Positions 1-6,541 of a stretch of DNA of 7,785 nucleotides are shown here, one piece after another. The number at the start of each line of letters is the position of its first letter. The first letter of the stretch is position 1. A program made the position numbers and the translations under genes. The notes under the pieces were generated by a model. It was not told the origin of the DNA and made no database searches. It saw nothing but the letters and a program-made list of their open reading frames with translations. Source of the stretch: UBA5359 sp028699365 [NCBI: bacterium] (GTDB taxonomy: Bacteria; UBP13; UBA5359); assembly GCA_028699365.1 (NCBI GenBank), contig JAQVUQ010000120.1, positions 1 through 7,785 of the forward strand. Reading direction: 5' to 3'.

Positions 1-1
1 A

Positions 2-862
2 GCATTCTCCACCGGCATGGGCAGCACCGATATGGCTGCCGCCATGGCTACGGGAGAGTGCTGGATCAAGGTGCCTGAGAGCATGAAGTTCGTCTGCACG
101 GGACGGCCCGGTAAATGGGTCTCCGGTAAGGATCTCATACTTCATATTATCGGAATGATTGGAGTGGATGGTGCTTTATACAGAGCTATGGAGTTTGCCG
201 GCGATACGTTTGAGTATATGACGATGGCCGATCGCTTCACCATCTGCAATATGGCTATTGAGGCGGGCGGCAAGAACGGGATCGTGCCGCCGGATCAGCA
301 GACCATCGATTATATGACCGGAAGAGCGAAACACGACTTTACCCTGTATGCCAGCGATCCCGATGCGGCATACCACTCTGTCTACGATATAGATGTGTCC
401 TCGCTGGAACCGATGGTAGCCTTCCCACACCTGCCGGAGAACGTGCGTCCCGTAAGCCAGGCAGGAGACGTGCCTATAGATCAGGTAGTGATAGGTTCCT
501 GTACCAACGGCAGAATAGAGGACCTGAGAGTTGCCGCCGAGGTGCTCAGAGGCAGGAAGGTAAACAGAAAGGTGCGCCTGATAATCCTGCCGGGCACCCA
601 GGCCATCTACCTTCAGGCCATCCGGGAAGGATTGGTGGAAGATCTGGTGGAAGCCGGTGCTGCTTTCAGCACGCCCACTTGCGGCCCGTGTCTGGGCGGT
701 CATATGGGTGTACTGGCCAGCGGTGAACGGGCTATCGCCACTACCAACCGTAACTTTGTCGGCCGTATGGGGCATCCTCAGAGCGAGGTGTATTTATCCA
801 ATCCCGCAGTTGCGGCGGCTTCTGCAATTGCCGGAAAGATCGCCTCTCCGGATGAATTGTAG
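2..862 (+). CDS. leuC: 3-isopropylmalate/citramalate isomerase large subunit LeuC (5' end outside window)
   Basis: Large subunit of the aconitase-family isomerase that moves the hydroxyl of 2-isopropylmalate (leucine synthesis) or citramalate (isoleucine synthesis) through a dehydrated intermediate. The frame is open from base 2, and the visible residues before the first in-frame ATG (base 17) already match the family ([19 protein letters not shown]), so the gene starts upstream and base 17 is not its start. The three [4Fe-4S] ligand cysteines are present: GSCTNGR (codon 500-502) and TCGPC (codons 680-682 and 689-691). The C-terminal [11 protein letters not shown] and [15 protein letters not shown] blocks are typical of LeuC/homoaconitase. 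About 286 residues are visible; the short archaeal-type LeuC is about 420, so roughly the last two thirds are present. leuD follows after 45 bases, as expected for the two halves of one enzyme. The family is certain; substrate choice between isopropylmalate, citramalate and homocitrate relatives cannot be settled from this subunit. Confidence 0.95.
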   Translation, partial: AFSTGMGSTDMAAAMATGECWIKVPESMKFVCTGRPGKWVSGKDLILHIIGMIGVDGALYRAMEFAGDTFEYMTMADRFTICNMAIEAGGKNGIVPPDQQTIDYMTGRAKHDFTLYASDPDAAYHSVYDIDVSSLEPMVAFPHLPENVRPVSQAGDVPIDQVVIGSCTNGRIEDLRVAAEVLRGRKVNRKVRLIILPGTQAIYLQAIREGLVEDLVEAGAAFSTPTCGPCLGGHMGVLASGERAIATTNRNFVGRMGHPQSEVYLSNPAVAAASAIAGKIASPDEL

Positions 863-883
863 GGGCAACCCTGTGTGGTTGCC
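862..883. repeat. Intergenic palindrome overlapping the leuC stop codon
   Basis: GGCAACC (864-870) is followed by the 6-base loop CTGTGT and its complement GGTTGCC (877-883). The preceding GGGG run overlaps the leuC stop (TAG, 860-862). The hairpin has no T-run after it, so it does not look like a terminator. From memory, similar 'TAGGGGC...' palindromes recur between genes in several uncultured bacterial lineages, so it may be a dispersed REP-like element; one window cannot show dispersal. Confidence 0.6.
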
Positions 884-907
884 AAACTAATGAAAGGTTG
901 ATTTACT

Positions 908-1411
908 ATGCAGATAAAGGGAAGAGTATGGAAATTCGGCAATAACGTGGATACCGATGTAATTATCCCTGCCAGATATCTGAACACATCTGACCCTGCC
1001 GAGTTAGCCCAGCATTGCATGGAAGATATAGACGGCGGCTTCGCTGCGAAAGTGCAGCCGGGTGATATTATTGTAGCCGGTGATAATTTCGGCTGCGGCA
1101 GCTCGCGCGAGCATGCGCCCATAGCCATAAAAGCGGCAGGCGTAAGCTGTGTCATTGCCAAATCGTTTGCTCGTATATTCTACAGAAACGCCATCAATAT
1201 CGGCCTTCCCATTCTGGAGAGCCCTGAAGCCTCAGAAGGTATCAGCGAAAACGACGAGGTGGAAGTTGTCCTGGATAAGGGGCTTATATGCGATATTACC
1301 ACGGGATGCAAATATACCGCTCAGGAATTCCCTCCGTTCATGCAGGATCTGATTGCCGCCGGCGGCCTGATCAACTACGTTAAGGCTGAAGCTGTAAAGG
1401 CTGAAGACTGA
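908..1411 (+). CDS. leuD: 3-isopropylmalate/citramalate isomerase small subunit LeuD
   Basis: Small (swivel-domain) subunit that pairs with LeuC to form the cytosolic isomerase. At 167 residues it is the short type found with archaeal-style LeuC. Visible family blocks are the [15 protein letters not shown] region (residues 13-27), which contains the loop that contributes to substrate specificity (here YLNT), and [11 protein letters not shown] (61-71), which lines the substrate carboxylate site. They are followed by [19 protein letters not shown]. The ATG is preceded by a modest AAAGG (893-897) with a 10-base spacer. The C-terminal tail ([10 protein letters not shown]) is unusual: it is encoded by copies of the AGGCTGAAG repeat that continues into the gap downstream, and the TGA stop lies inside a variant copy. 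The tail is therefore probably a recent addition beyond the normal INYVK end. Substrate assignment (isopropylmalate, citramalate or both) is inferred from the neighbouring cimA. Confidence 0.95.
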   Translation: MQIKGRVWKFGNNVDTDVIIPARYLNTSDPAELAQHCMEDIDGGFAAKVQPGDIIVAGDNFGCGSSREHAPIAIKAAGVSCVIAKSFARIFYRNAINIGLPILESPEASEGISENDEVEVVLDKGLICDITTGCKYTAQEFPPFMQDLIAAGGLINYVKAEAVKAED

Positions 1412-1529
1412 AGTAGAACGCTTAAGTGTAGACTGATAGCTTTCAGGCTGAGAAGTGGTCCTGGATAGATTGAGGCTGAAGAAGTGTACCCGAGCGTAAA
1501 TCACTGTAAATCACTTCAGCCTTCAGCCT
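1383..1529. repeat. AGGCTGAAG repeat cluster spanning the leuD 3' end and the leuD-cimA gap
   Basis: Exact direct copies of AGGCTGAAG lie at 1383-1391, 1398-1406 and 1473-1481. AGACTGAAG at 1405-1413 differs at one base, and AGGCTGAGAAGTG (1445-1457) is a near copy of AGGCTGAAGAAGTG (1473-1486). Two overlapping inverted copies form CTTCAGCCTTCAGCCT (1514-1529), so the 1473-1481 copy can pair with 1521-1529 across a 39-base loop. There is no T-run after the pairing arm, so no terminator is called. The cluster fills most of the 144-base gap and extends into leuD; no small gene is seen in the gap. Confidence 0.75.
1496..1515. repeat. Perfect 10-nt tandem duplication GTAAATCACT x2
   Basis: GTAAATCACT occurs twice back to back (1496-1505 and 1506-1515) just before the inverted CTTCAGCCT copies. 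This looks like a small replication-slippage duplication in non-coding DNA. No function is evident. Confidence 0.7.
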
Positions 1530-1541
1530 AAAAAGCTGTTT

Positions 1542-1547
1542 GAGGAG
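1542..1547 (+). promoter_or_regulatory. Ribosome binding site of cimA (decides its start)
   Basis: GAGGAG sits 8 bases before ATG 1556 but only 2 bases before the in-frame TTG at 1550. This makes ATG 1556 the likely start of cimA. Confidence 0.75.
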
Positions 1548-1555
1548 CATTGCTT

Positions 1556-3115
1556 ATGAGCTTCGTGGAGATATACGATACGACTTTGCGCGACGGTTCT
1601 CAGATGGAAGGGATATCCTTTTCCGTTGCCGATAAGATTCGTATCGCCAGAAAATTTGATGAGATGGATTTCGATTATGTCGAAGGCGGGTGGCCTTTCT
1701 CCAATCCCAAGGATCTGGAACTCTTTGAAGTTCTCAGGGAAAAGCCTCTCAAAAATGCTCGCCTGGCTGCTTTCGGTATGACGAGACGGCCCGGCATTGC
1801 TTCCTGTGACGACAGCAATATCATGGCACTGTTGTCCAGCGGCGCGCCGGTAGTGACCATCTTTGGGAAGACCTGGGACCTGCATGTCAGAGAGGCTCTA
1901 AAGACGACCCTGGATGAGAATCTATCCATGATTGCCGATTCGGTTTCGTTTCTGGTCGGCAAAGGCCGGCAGGTCATATTCGATGCCGAGCACTTCTTTG
2001 ACGGTTATGCCGATAACCCGGATTATGCTCTTAAGGTATTGGAAGCAGCGGCGGAAAGCGGAGCCTCCACTCTGGTCATGTGTGATACCAACGGGGGCAG
2101 TCTTCCGGTGCGTACAATGGAGGTTGTGTCCGTTGTTCGTGAACGCTTCGGAGTGCCCCTGGGCATACATACACATAACGACAGCGGCCTGGCCGTTGCC
2201 AATACGCTGGTAGCCGTAGGCTGCGGCGTTACTCATATCCAGGGTACGGTAAACGGCTTTGGCGAACGTTGCGGCAATGCGGATCTCTGCTCGATCATAC
2301 CCTGTCTGGGATTGAAAATGGGCCTGAAAATGAAGGTGGATCTTGAGGCACTCACCTCGCTGTCGCATTACGTTTATGAGATTGCCAATATACATCCCGA
2401 CGGTCATCAACCGTTTGTGGGCAACAGCGCCTTTGCCCATAAGGGTGGGGTTCATGTCAGCGCCGTCAGCCGGTCTGCGCGTACTTACGAACATATAGCG
2501 CCTGAAAAAGTAGGCAATAAGAGAAGAATACTAATCTCCGAACTCTCCGGCAAGAGCAATGTTCTGCACAAGGCGGAGCAGATGAACGCCGACCTTGACG
2601 CTGCAGCTTTGAAGAAGGTCATGTCAAGCCTTGTGAAGCTTGAGCACGAAGGGTATCAATTCGAGGGTGCAGAGGCGTCTTTCGAGATATTAATACTCAA
2701 GGCCAACGGTAAATACCGCAAGCTCTTCGATCTTGAAGGGTTCAGAGTGATCATCGAGAAACGCGGCGCTGATGATGCGATGATTACCGAAGCTACCATA
2801 AAAGTGCGGGTCGGTGAGCAGAGCGTTCACACCGTAGCCGAAGGCGATGGCCCCGTACATGCTCTGGACAATGCCATGCGCAAGGCTCTGCTGCAGTTCT
2901 ATCCTTCTCTGAGCAGAATGAAGCTGACGGATTACAAAGTCAGGGTAATAGACGAGACGTCCGGAACCGCTGCCAAGGTAAGAGTTCTGGTGGAAAGTTC
3001 CGCCGGCGCCTCCTCATGGGGAACCGTCGGCGTATCCGAGAATATCATCGAGGCCAGTTGGCTGGCTATCGTCGACAGTATTGCCTATGCATTACAGAAG
3101 GAAGAAGAAGGATAA
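1556..3115 (+). CDS. cimA: (R)-citramalate synthase CimA
   Basis: Condenses pyruvate with acetyl-CoA to (R)-citramalate, the first step of the threonine-independent isoleucine pathway. The protein (519 residues) has the layout of the DRE-TIM metallolyase family: an N-terminal TIM barrel with DTTLRDGSQ (residues 8-16; Asp and Arg at the active site), the divalent-metal HTHND motif (His205, His207), and GERCGNADL (236-244). After a linker comes a LeuA-type C-terminal dimer/regulatory domain (about 380-515), where isoleucine feedback is expected in this family. The sequence directly after DTTLRDGSQ ([12 protein letters not shown]) and the DAEHFFDGY segment are of the CimA type rather than 2-isopropylmalate or homocitrate synthase. 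ATG 1556 is chosen over the upstream TTG because GAGGAG lies 8 bases before it. It follows leuD in the same direction, consistent with one branched-chain amino acid cluster. An alternative is a related acyltransferase of the same clade, judged unlikely. Confidence 0.92.
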   Translation: MSFVEIYDTTLRDGSQMEGISFSVADKIRIARKFDEMDFDYVEGGWPFSNPKDLELFEVLREKPLKNARLAAFGMTRRPGIASCDDSNIMALLSSGAPVVTIFGKTWDLHVREALKTTLDENLSMIADSVSFLVGKGRQVIFDAEHFFDGYADNPDYALKVLEAAAESGASTLVMCDTNGGSLPVRTMEVVSVVRERFGVPLGIHTHNDSGLAVANTLVAVGCGVTHIQGTVNGFGERCGNADLCSIIPCLGLKMGLKMKVDLEALTSLSHYVYEIANIHPDGHQPFVGNSAFAHKGGVHVSAVSRSARTYEHIAPEKVGNKRRILISELSGKSNVLHKAEQMNADLDAAALKKVMSSLVKLEHEGYQFEGAEASFEILILKANGKYRKLFDLEGFRVIIEKRGADDAMITEATIKVRVGEQSVHTVAEGDGPVHALDNAMRKALLQFYPSLSRMKLTDYKVRVIDETSGTAAKVRVLVESSAGASSWGTVGVSENIIEASWLAIVDSIAYALQKEEEG

Positions 3116-3137
3116 TGCAGGCTTTGTGAAGAATTTA

Positions 3138-3161
3138 AGATAAGATGTACCCATTTTATCT
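3138..3161 (+). promoter_or_regulatory. 10-bp hairpin in the cimA-PD40 gene gap
   Basis: AGATAAGATG (3138-3147) pairs with CATTTTATCT (3152-3161) over ten positions, nine Watson-Crick and one G-U, closing on the 4-base loop TACC. It ends 9 bases before the GGAGGAG ribosome binding site of the next gene. No T-run follows, so it is not a standard terminator. A role in mRNA stability, processing or translation control is possible but is inference only. Confidence 0.5.
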
Positions 3162-3170
3162 ATGCCGCCG

Positions 3171-3177
3171 GGAGGAG
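3171..3177 (+). promoter_or_regulatory. Ribosome binding site of the PD40 protein gene (decides its start)
   Basis: GGAGGAG lies just before ATG 3180; the GGAGG core ends 4 bases from the start codon, which is a little close. The in-frame ATG at 3162 has no such site and would put MPPGGA in front of a clean signal peptide, so 3180 is preferred. Confidence 0.7.
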
Positions 3178-3179
3178 CA

Positions 3180-6100
3180 ATGAAGCGTTTTATTCTTCTT
3201 TTAATGTTGTCCCTGATCCTGTTTTGCACGGATCACCAGAATATCTACGCCGAACCTTTGACTAAGGAGCCCGGCATTTTGACCGATAAGCTGTTGAACC
3301 TCACGTTCAACCGGAAGACGGCTCAAAACAAGGCCAGTGATGATCTTTATCCGGCATGGGCTCCCAATGGAGAGAACATCGCTTTTACATCCAATCGAGG
3401 CGGTAAATACGATATCTGGCTGATGAAGGTTGACGGTTCCGATTGTCGCCGGTTGACGGACTTCAAGGAGTCGAAATCGGTTGCCATGTCGGCGACATGG
3501 TATCCCAACTCGCTGGCTATCGCTTTTTCCGCCAAGAAGAACGAGAAGAGCACCTTCGATATCTGGCGTGTCAATATTGACGGCGGCGGCATGCGCAACC
3601 TGACGTATTTTCTGGGTAAGAGTGATGAGAAGGATCCGTCATGGTCCCCGGACGGAAGTCGCATAGTCTTTTCTTCCAACCGTGGTACCGATGGGCAATA
3701 CAAACTGTATACCATAGATTCCAGAAGCTTCGATACCAATGTGCAGGATGCCAATATAACGCTGCTGCCCGATCAACAGGGGAATAATTATCATCCCGTG
3801 TGGTCTCCCAACGGCACAAGCATAGCCTTTGTCTCCGACAGGGCGGGCAAACGCAATATCTGGATAATTCCGTTTCCCGGCGATAAAGCCGTAAAGTTGA
3901 CCTCCGGACAGGACGATGCCTTCCCGTCATGGTCGCTTGACGGGAAATTGATATATTTCTCCGCAAGAGAAGGCAATACGACATCGCTCTACTCTATTTC
4001 TGCCGCAGGGGGATCTCCCGTATCTCTCCTCAACTGGGATGGGTATAACACCTTCGATCCCGAATGGTCCCGCAAGCCGGAGATAACAAAGATACTTTTC
4101 GCTTCCAACAGAGACGGAGACAACGATATCTGGCTTTCCAGCGTAAGGGATACCGATCTGCCGTATATTACCCGTTTGCCGGTGGTATCGCCCCGGCAGG
4201 CCAGACCCGGAGATAAGGTTGTCATTACGGCCAAGGCCGAGGATAGAAACAGCGGAGTCGATAAAGTATACGCACAGATAAAGAACGCCGATAAATACAT
4301 CTACAAGGATCAAAGCGAAAAGCTGATCCAGGAAGGTGCAGGCGGTGGTGGCGGCGGCGCGGCTGCTCCTGCCGGAGGCGGCGGTGGTGGCGGCGGCGAG
4401 GGAGAAGCCCCGCCCATAAAGGTTAAGGTTCATACCGACTATGAAATAGTGGATACGATAGAGCTGTTTGATGACGGCAAGCATAGCGACGGCCAGGCGG
4501 GAGACGGCATCTACGCCAATGCCATTTCCACCAAGGGCGGAGACGGAGAATACTATATAAATGTCGTCGTCAAGGATAAAGCCGGCAACACCAAGGTCTA
4601 CGATAATATAACCGGCTTCAGCACCAGAATATTCGTTCCCAGCAGCAAGATACTTCTGGTCAACGATTATATGTGCGGGCAGCGTTTTGACGCCGTAAGA
4701 TACGGCGGTTCGTATAACCGTCCCGGATGGCTGATGAATCCCACAGAGAGTTACTATAAAAAAGGCTGGTCCTATGAGTCCAATGCAGGCGCCATCAAAT
4801 GGTCCGGCTATTCCTGGTCAAAAGGGTCGTGGCTGGAAAGCAGCAGCGGGTCTACCGGTATAATGCGGCGTGGTGCCGAGCCCAGGGATCCGTTCTACGG
4901 TGAGAGTTATGACGAGTGGAGGATAATCTGCCGTGGTCCCATCGATGCCTCTACGCTGTTGACCTACTCTAACAGCGATAAATGCGTTATATGGGGAAGC
5001 CCCTATACCGGCAACCTCTGGACCGACCCAGGTACCATAGAGGATTCCAAGACCCAGGATATGTTGATGAAATTCCTGGACTACGGCGGCCGTTTACTGG
5101 TGACCGGGCAGGACGTAGCCTGGGCGCTGACCAAGGACGGCAAGGAATACAATAAGTTCCTGACCGAGTATATGAAAGTGCGCTATATAGCGGATCAGGC
5201 AGGCAAATGGACTTTAACTGCAACACCCAATAACATCGCCGATCTGCCGGGTCAGGGCGACGTCCCGGGTGCGGGCGGTATCTTTGCCGTCAGAGACAAG
5301 TCCAAGGCTGAGGCAAAGTCGCAACAGACTGCAGAAGGTGAAGGTGAAGGTGGCACCGGGGGCGGAAGCCTGCAAATAAAACTGGCAGGATATTATTACG
5401 GCACAAAGAAGATGGGGCCCGATCCCGACTACTGGGCCGGCGACGCCTGTAAGAACCAATGGTGGGAGGATGTGGTCATGCCGGAAGCGCCGGCAGAGGC
5501 TATCCTGACGTATAGCTCTGCGGCCTCAACAGAAGGCGGAGAAGGCGACGGTGCTGCCGGTGGTAATATCGATAACGCGGTTACTCCCGGTGGGTTGAAT
5601 AATCCCGACATGGATGCGGACGACGGCCAGAATGCCGGACCGGTAATGCCCAAGCTGGTGAGCAATGCCGCCGGGGTCTGTTACTGGAATACACAGAAGA
5701 ATTACAAGACTATTTTCCTGGCCTTCGGTTTTGAGGGCATACGACCGGGTTTCGAGACCTATCAGGATCCCGAAGCGAAACAGGCTGCCGCAGGCGGTGG
5801 CGGCGGAGGCGGCGCTGAGATGGCGGTGACCGAATACGCCACCATGAACAACCGGGCGCGTCTCATGGCCAGCTTTATAACGTGGCTCAGAACCGGCAAG
5901 GTGACCGGTGTAGTTACTGATGGAGTGAAGCCCATCAACAATGCGGTTATTGAGGTATACCTGGGATCAAACGATACCAAGCCCATTTATAAGACGACGA
6001 CTCTGTCTGACGGCAGCTATACCATCATGGGCATAGATTCCGGCAGCTATACCTACATAAAGGCGAGGTATCCCGGCTTCTACGACCACGTTATCGGATG

Positions 6101-6434
6101 CATTATAACCGGCGGCAGAACAACTACGGTTGATTTTAAACTATCCACCGTGACAAAGGGCCTGATCTATGGACGGGTTATGATGCCTAACGAAGTCACA
6201 CCGATCTCCAGAGCGCTTATTGAGGTCGTCTGGACGAATCCGGTAACTAAGGAAGAATCCGTCATCAAGGTAGCCTACACCGAATTTGACGGCAGATATC
6301 TGATAGGCGATCTTAAGGGAGCTCAATACAAAGTGCGTGCTTCCGCCCAGGGCATGGTGCCTAAGGTTATAGATAAGGTTGCCGTGAAAGATGAAGGCAG
6401 CACGATGGTGAATTTCAAGCTCGATAGCAGATAA
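3180..6434 (+). CDS. Large exported PD40 beta-propeller protein with amidotransferase-like and two CarboxypepD_reg-like domains
   Basis: Not a gene I can name. The product is about 1084 residues. It begins with a Sec signal peptide (MKR, then a leucine-rich core, probable cleavage after IYA near residue 28). Residues about 57-324 hold six PD40/TolB-like repeats of the form 'xPxWSPDGxxIxFxSNRxGxxDIW', predicted to form a propeller. An Ig-like segment follows (about 334-484), with the loop IELFDDGKHSDGQAGDGIYA starting near 427. Next is a domain resembling class I glutamine-amidotransferase folds of secreted proteins: ILLVNDY near 490, VIWGSPYTGN near 603, FLDYGGRLLVTGQD ending at 645, FLAFGFEGI at 846-854, and RARLMASFITWL. 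The elbow reads VTGQD with no cysteine, so no amidotransferase chemistry is expected. Two carboxypeptidase-regulatory-like beta sandwiches end the protein (about 906-984 and 993-1084). No LPXTG, lipobox, C-terminal helix or sorting domain is seen. Glycine-rich inserts break up the middle. A surface-binding or scaffolding role is only a guess. It has its own strong terminator. Confidence 0.85.
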   Translation: MKRFILLLMLSLILFCTDHQNIYAEPLTKEPGILTDKLLNLTFNRKTAQNKASDDLYPAWAPNGENIAFTSNRGGKYDIWLMKVDGSDCRRLTDFKESKSVAMSATWYPNSLAIAFSAKKNEKSTFDIWRVNIDGGGMRNLTYFLGKSDEKDPSWSPDGSRIVFSSNRGTDGQYKLYTIDSRSFDTNVQDANITLLPDQQGNNYHPVWSPNGTSIAFVSDRAGKRNIWIIPFPGDKAVKLTSGQDDAFPSWSLDGKLIYFSAREGNTTSLYSISAAGGSPVSLLNWDGYNTFDPEWSRKPEITKILFASNRDGDNDIWLSSVRDTDLPYITRLPVVSPRQARPGDKVVITAKAEDRNSGVDKVYAQIKNADKYIYKDQSEKLIQEGAGGGGGGAAAPAGGGGGGGGEGEAPPIKVKVHTDYEIVDTIELFDDGKHSDGQAGDGIYANAISTKGGDGEYYINVVVKDKAGNTKVYDNITGFSTRIFVPSSKILLVNDYMCGQRFDAVRYGGSYNRPGWLMNPTESYYKKGWSYESNAGAIKWSGYSWSKGSWLESSSGSTGIMRRGAEPRDPFYGESYDEWRIICRGPIDASTLLTYSNSDKCVIWGSPYTGNLWTDPGTIEDSKTQDMLMKFLDYGGRLLVTGQDVAWALTKDGKEYNKFLTEYMKVRYIADQAGKWTLTATPNNIADLPGQGDVPGAGGIFAVRDKSKAEAKSQQTAEGEGEGGTGGGSLQIKLAGYYYGTKKMGPDPDYWAGDACKNQWWEDVVMPEAPAEAILTYSSAASTEGGEGDGAAGGNIDNAVTPGGLNNPDMDADDGQNAGPVMPKLVSNAAGVCYWNTQKNYKTIFLAFGFEGIRPGFETYQDPEAKQAAAGGGGGGGAEMAVTEYATMNNRARLMASFITWLRTGKVTGVVTDGVKPINNAVIEVYLGSNDTKPIYKTTTLSDGSYTIMGIDSGSYTYIKARYPGFYDHVIGCIITGGRTTTVDFKLSTVTKGLIYGRVMMPNEVTPISRALIEVVWTNPVTKEESVIKVAYTEFDGRYLIGDLKGAQYKVRASAQGMVPKVIDKVAVKDEGSTMVNFKLDSR
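4341..4397 (+). repeat. GGC/GGT codon tract (Gly6-AAAPA-Gly8) within the PD40 protein gene
   Basis: Six glycine codons (4341-4358), then AAAPA, then eight glycine codons (4374-4397), encode residues 388-406. The DNA is an imperfect GGN trinucleotide run mixing GGC, GGT and GGA. The tract sits inside the Ig-like segment and is probably a flexible loop insertion. Confidence 0.85.
5793..5813 (+). repeat. GGC/GGT codon tract (Gly7) within the PD40 protein gene
   Basis: Seven consecutive glycine codons encode residues 872-878, preceded by three alanines. They lie between FLAFGFEGI and the final helix of the amidotransferase-like domain. Two milder Gly/Glu-rich tracts occur in the same domain at 5331-5369 and 5532-5564. 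Confidence 0.85.
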
Positions 6435-6465
6435 CGTGTTGCAGCTCAGGTTGCTACGCGCGCTG

Positions 6466-6504
6466 GAAGCCGGCATTCAGAATTCTGAATGCCGGCTTCT
6501 TTTT
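6466..6504 (+). terminator. Intrinsic terminator: perfect 34-nt palindrome plus T-run
   Basis: GAAGCCGGCATTCAGAA (6466-6482) is followed directly by its exact complement (6483-6499), centred on the GAATTC hexamer, and then by TTTTT (6500-6504). The RNA would form a stem of about 15 bp with a 4-base AAUU loop. It lies 31 bases after the stop of the large exported protein gene and before ispH. The T-run is on the + side only, so it acts in the + direction. Confidence 0.92.
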
Positions 6505-6532
6505 GCCTGACTAGCTGCGCGCATGCTATACT
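6503..6532 (+). promoter_or_regulatory. Putative sigma-70 type promoter of ispH with extended -10
   Basis: TTGCCT (6503-6508, four of six matches to TTGACA), an 18-base spacer, and TGC-TATACT (6524-6532: an extended -10 TG followed by a five of six match to TATAAT). The expected transcription start, about 7-10 bases after the -10, is at 6539-6542, which coincides with the second in-frame ATG of ispH (6542). Its place directly after a strong terminator supports a real promoter. It is not proven by sequence alone. Confidence 0.55.
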
Positions 6533-6541
6533 ATGTCTGTT

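Noticed and set aside
176-775. 199-codon open frame on the - strand
   Set aside because: It lies wholly inside leuC, whose protein matches its family throughout. The antisense translation has no recognisable domain, so it is a shadow frame.
1473-1529. Terminator between leuD and cimA from the inverted CTTCAGCCT arms
   Set aside because: The stem has a 39-base loop and is followed by AAAAAG, not a T-run, on the + strand; the - strand also lacks a T-run.
1550-1555. TTG start for cimA two codons upstream
   Set aside because: Only 2 bases separate it from GAGGAG, whereas ATG 1556 has an 8-base spacer.
1922-2494. 190-codon open frame on the - strand
   Set aside because: Fully antisense to the conserved cimA barrel, with no recognisable domain.
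3124-3146. Possible promoter (TTGTGA / TAAGAT) before the PD40 protein gene
   Set aside because: The spacer between the boxes is only 11 bases, and no better pair with a 16-18 base spacer was found.
3162-3179. Upstream ATG start (MPPGGA extension) for the PD40 protein
   Set aside because: It has no ribosome binding site, and its codons are the ribosome binding site of ATG 3180, which starts a clean signal peptide.
3221-3229. Lipoprotein lipobox around the cysteine in LILFCTD
   Set aside because: The residue before Cys is Phe, not Gly/Ala/Ser, so signal peptidase II processing is unlikely. A signal peptidase I site after IYA fits better.
3927-4484. 185-codon open frame on the - strand across the glycine-rich tract
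   Set aside because: Antisense to the PD40 protein. GGC/GGT codon runs read as Ala/Thr codons on the other strand and suppress stops, which explains its length.
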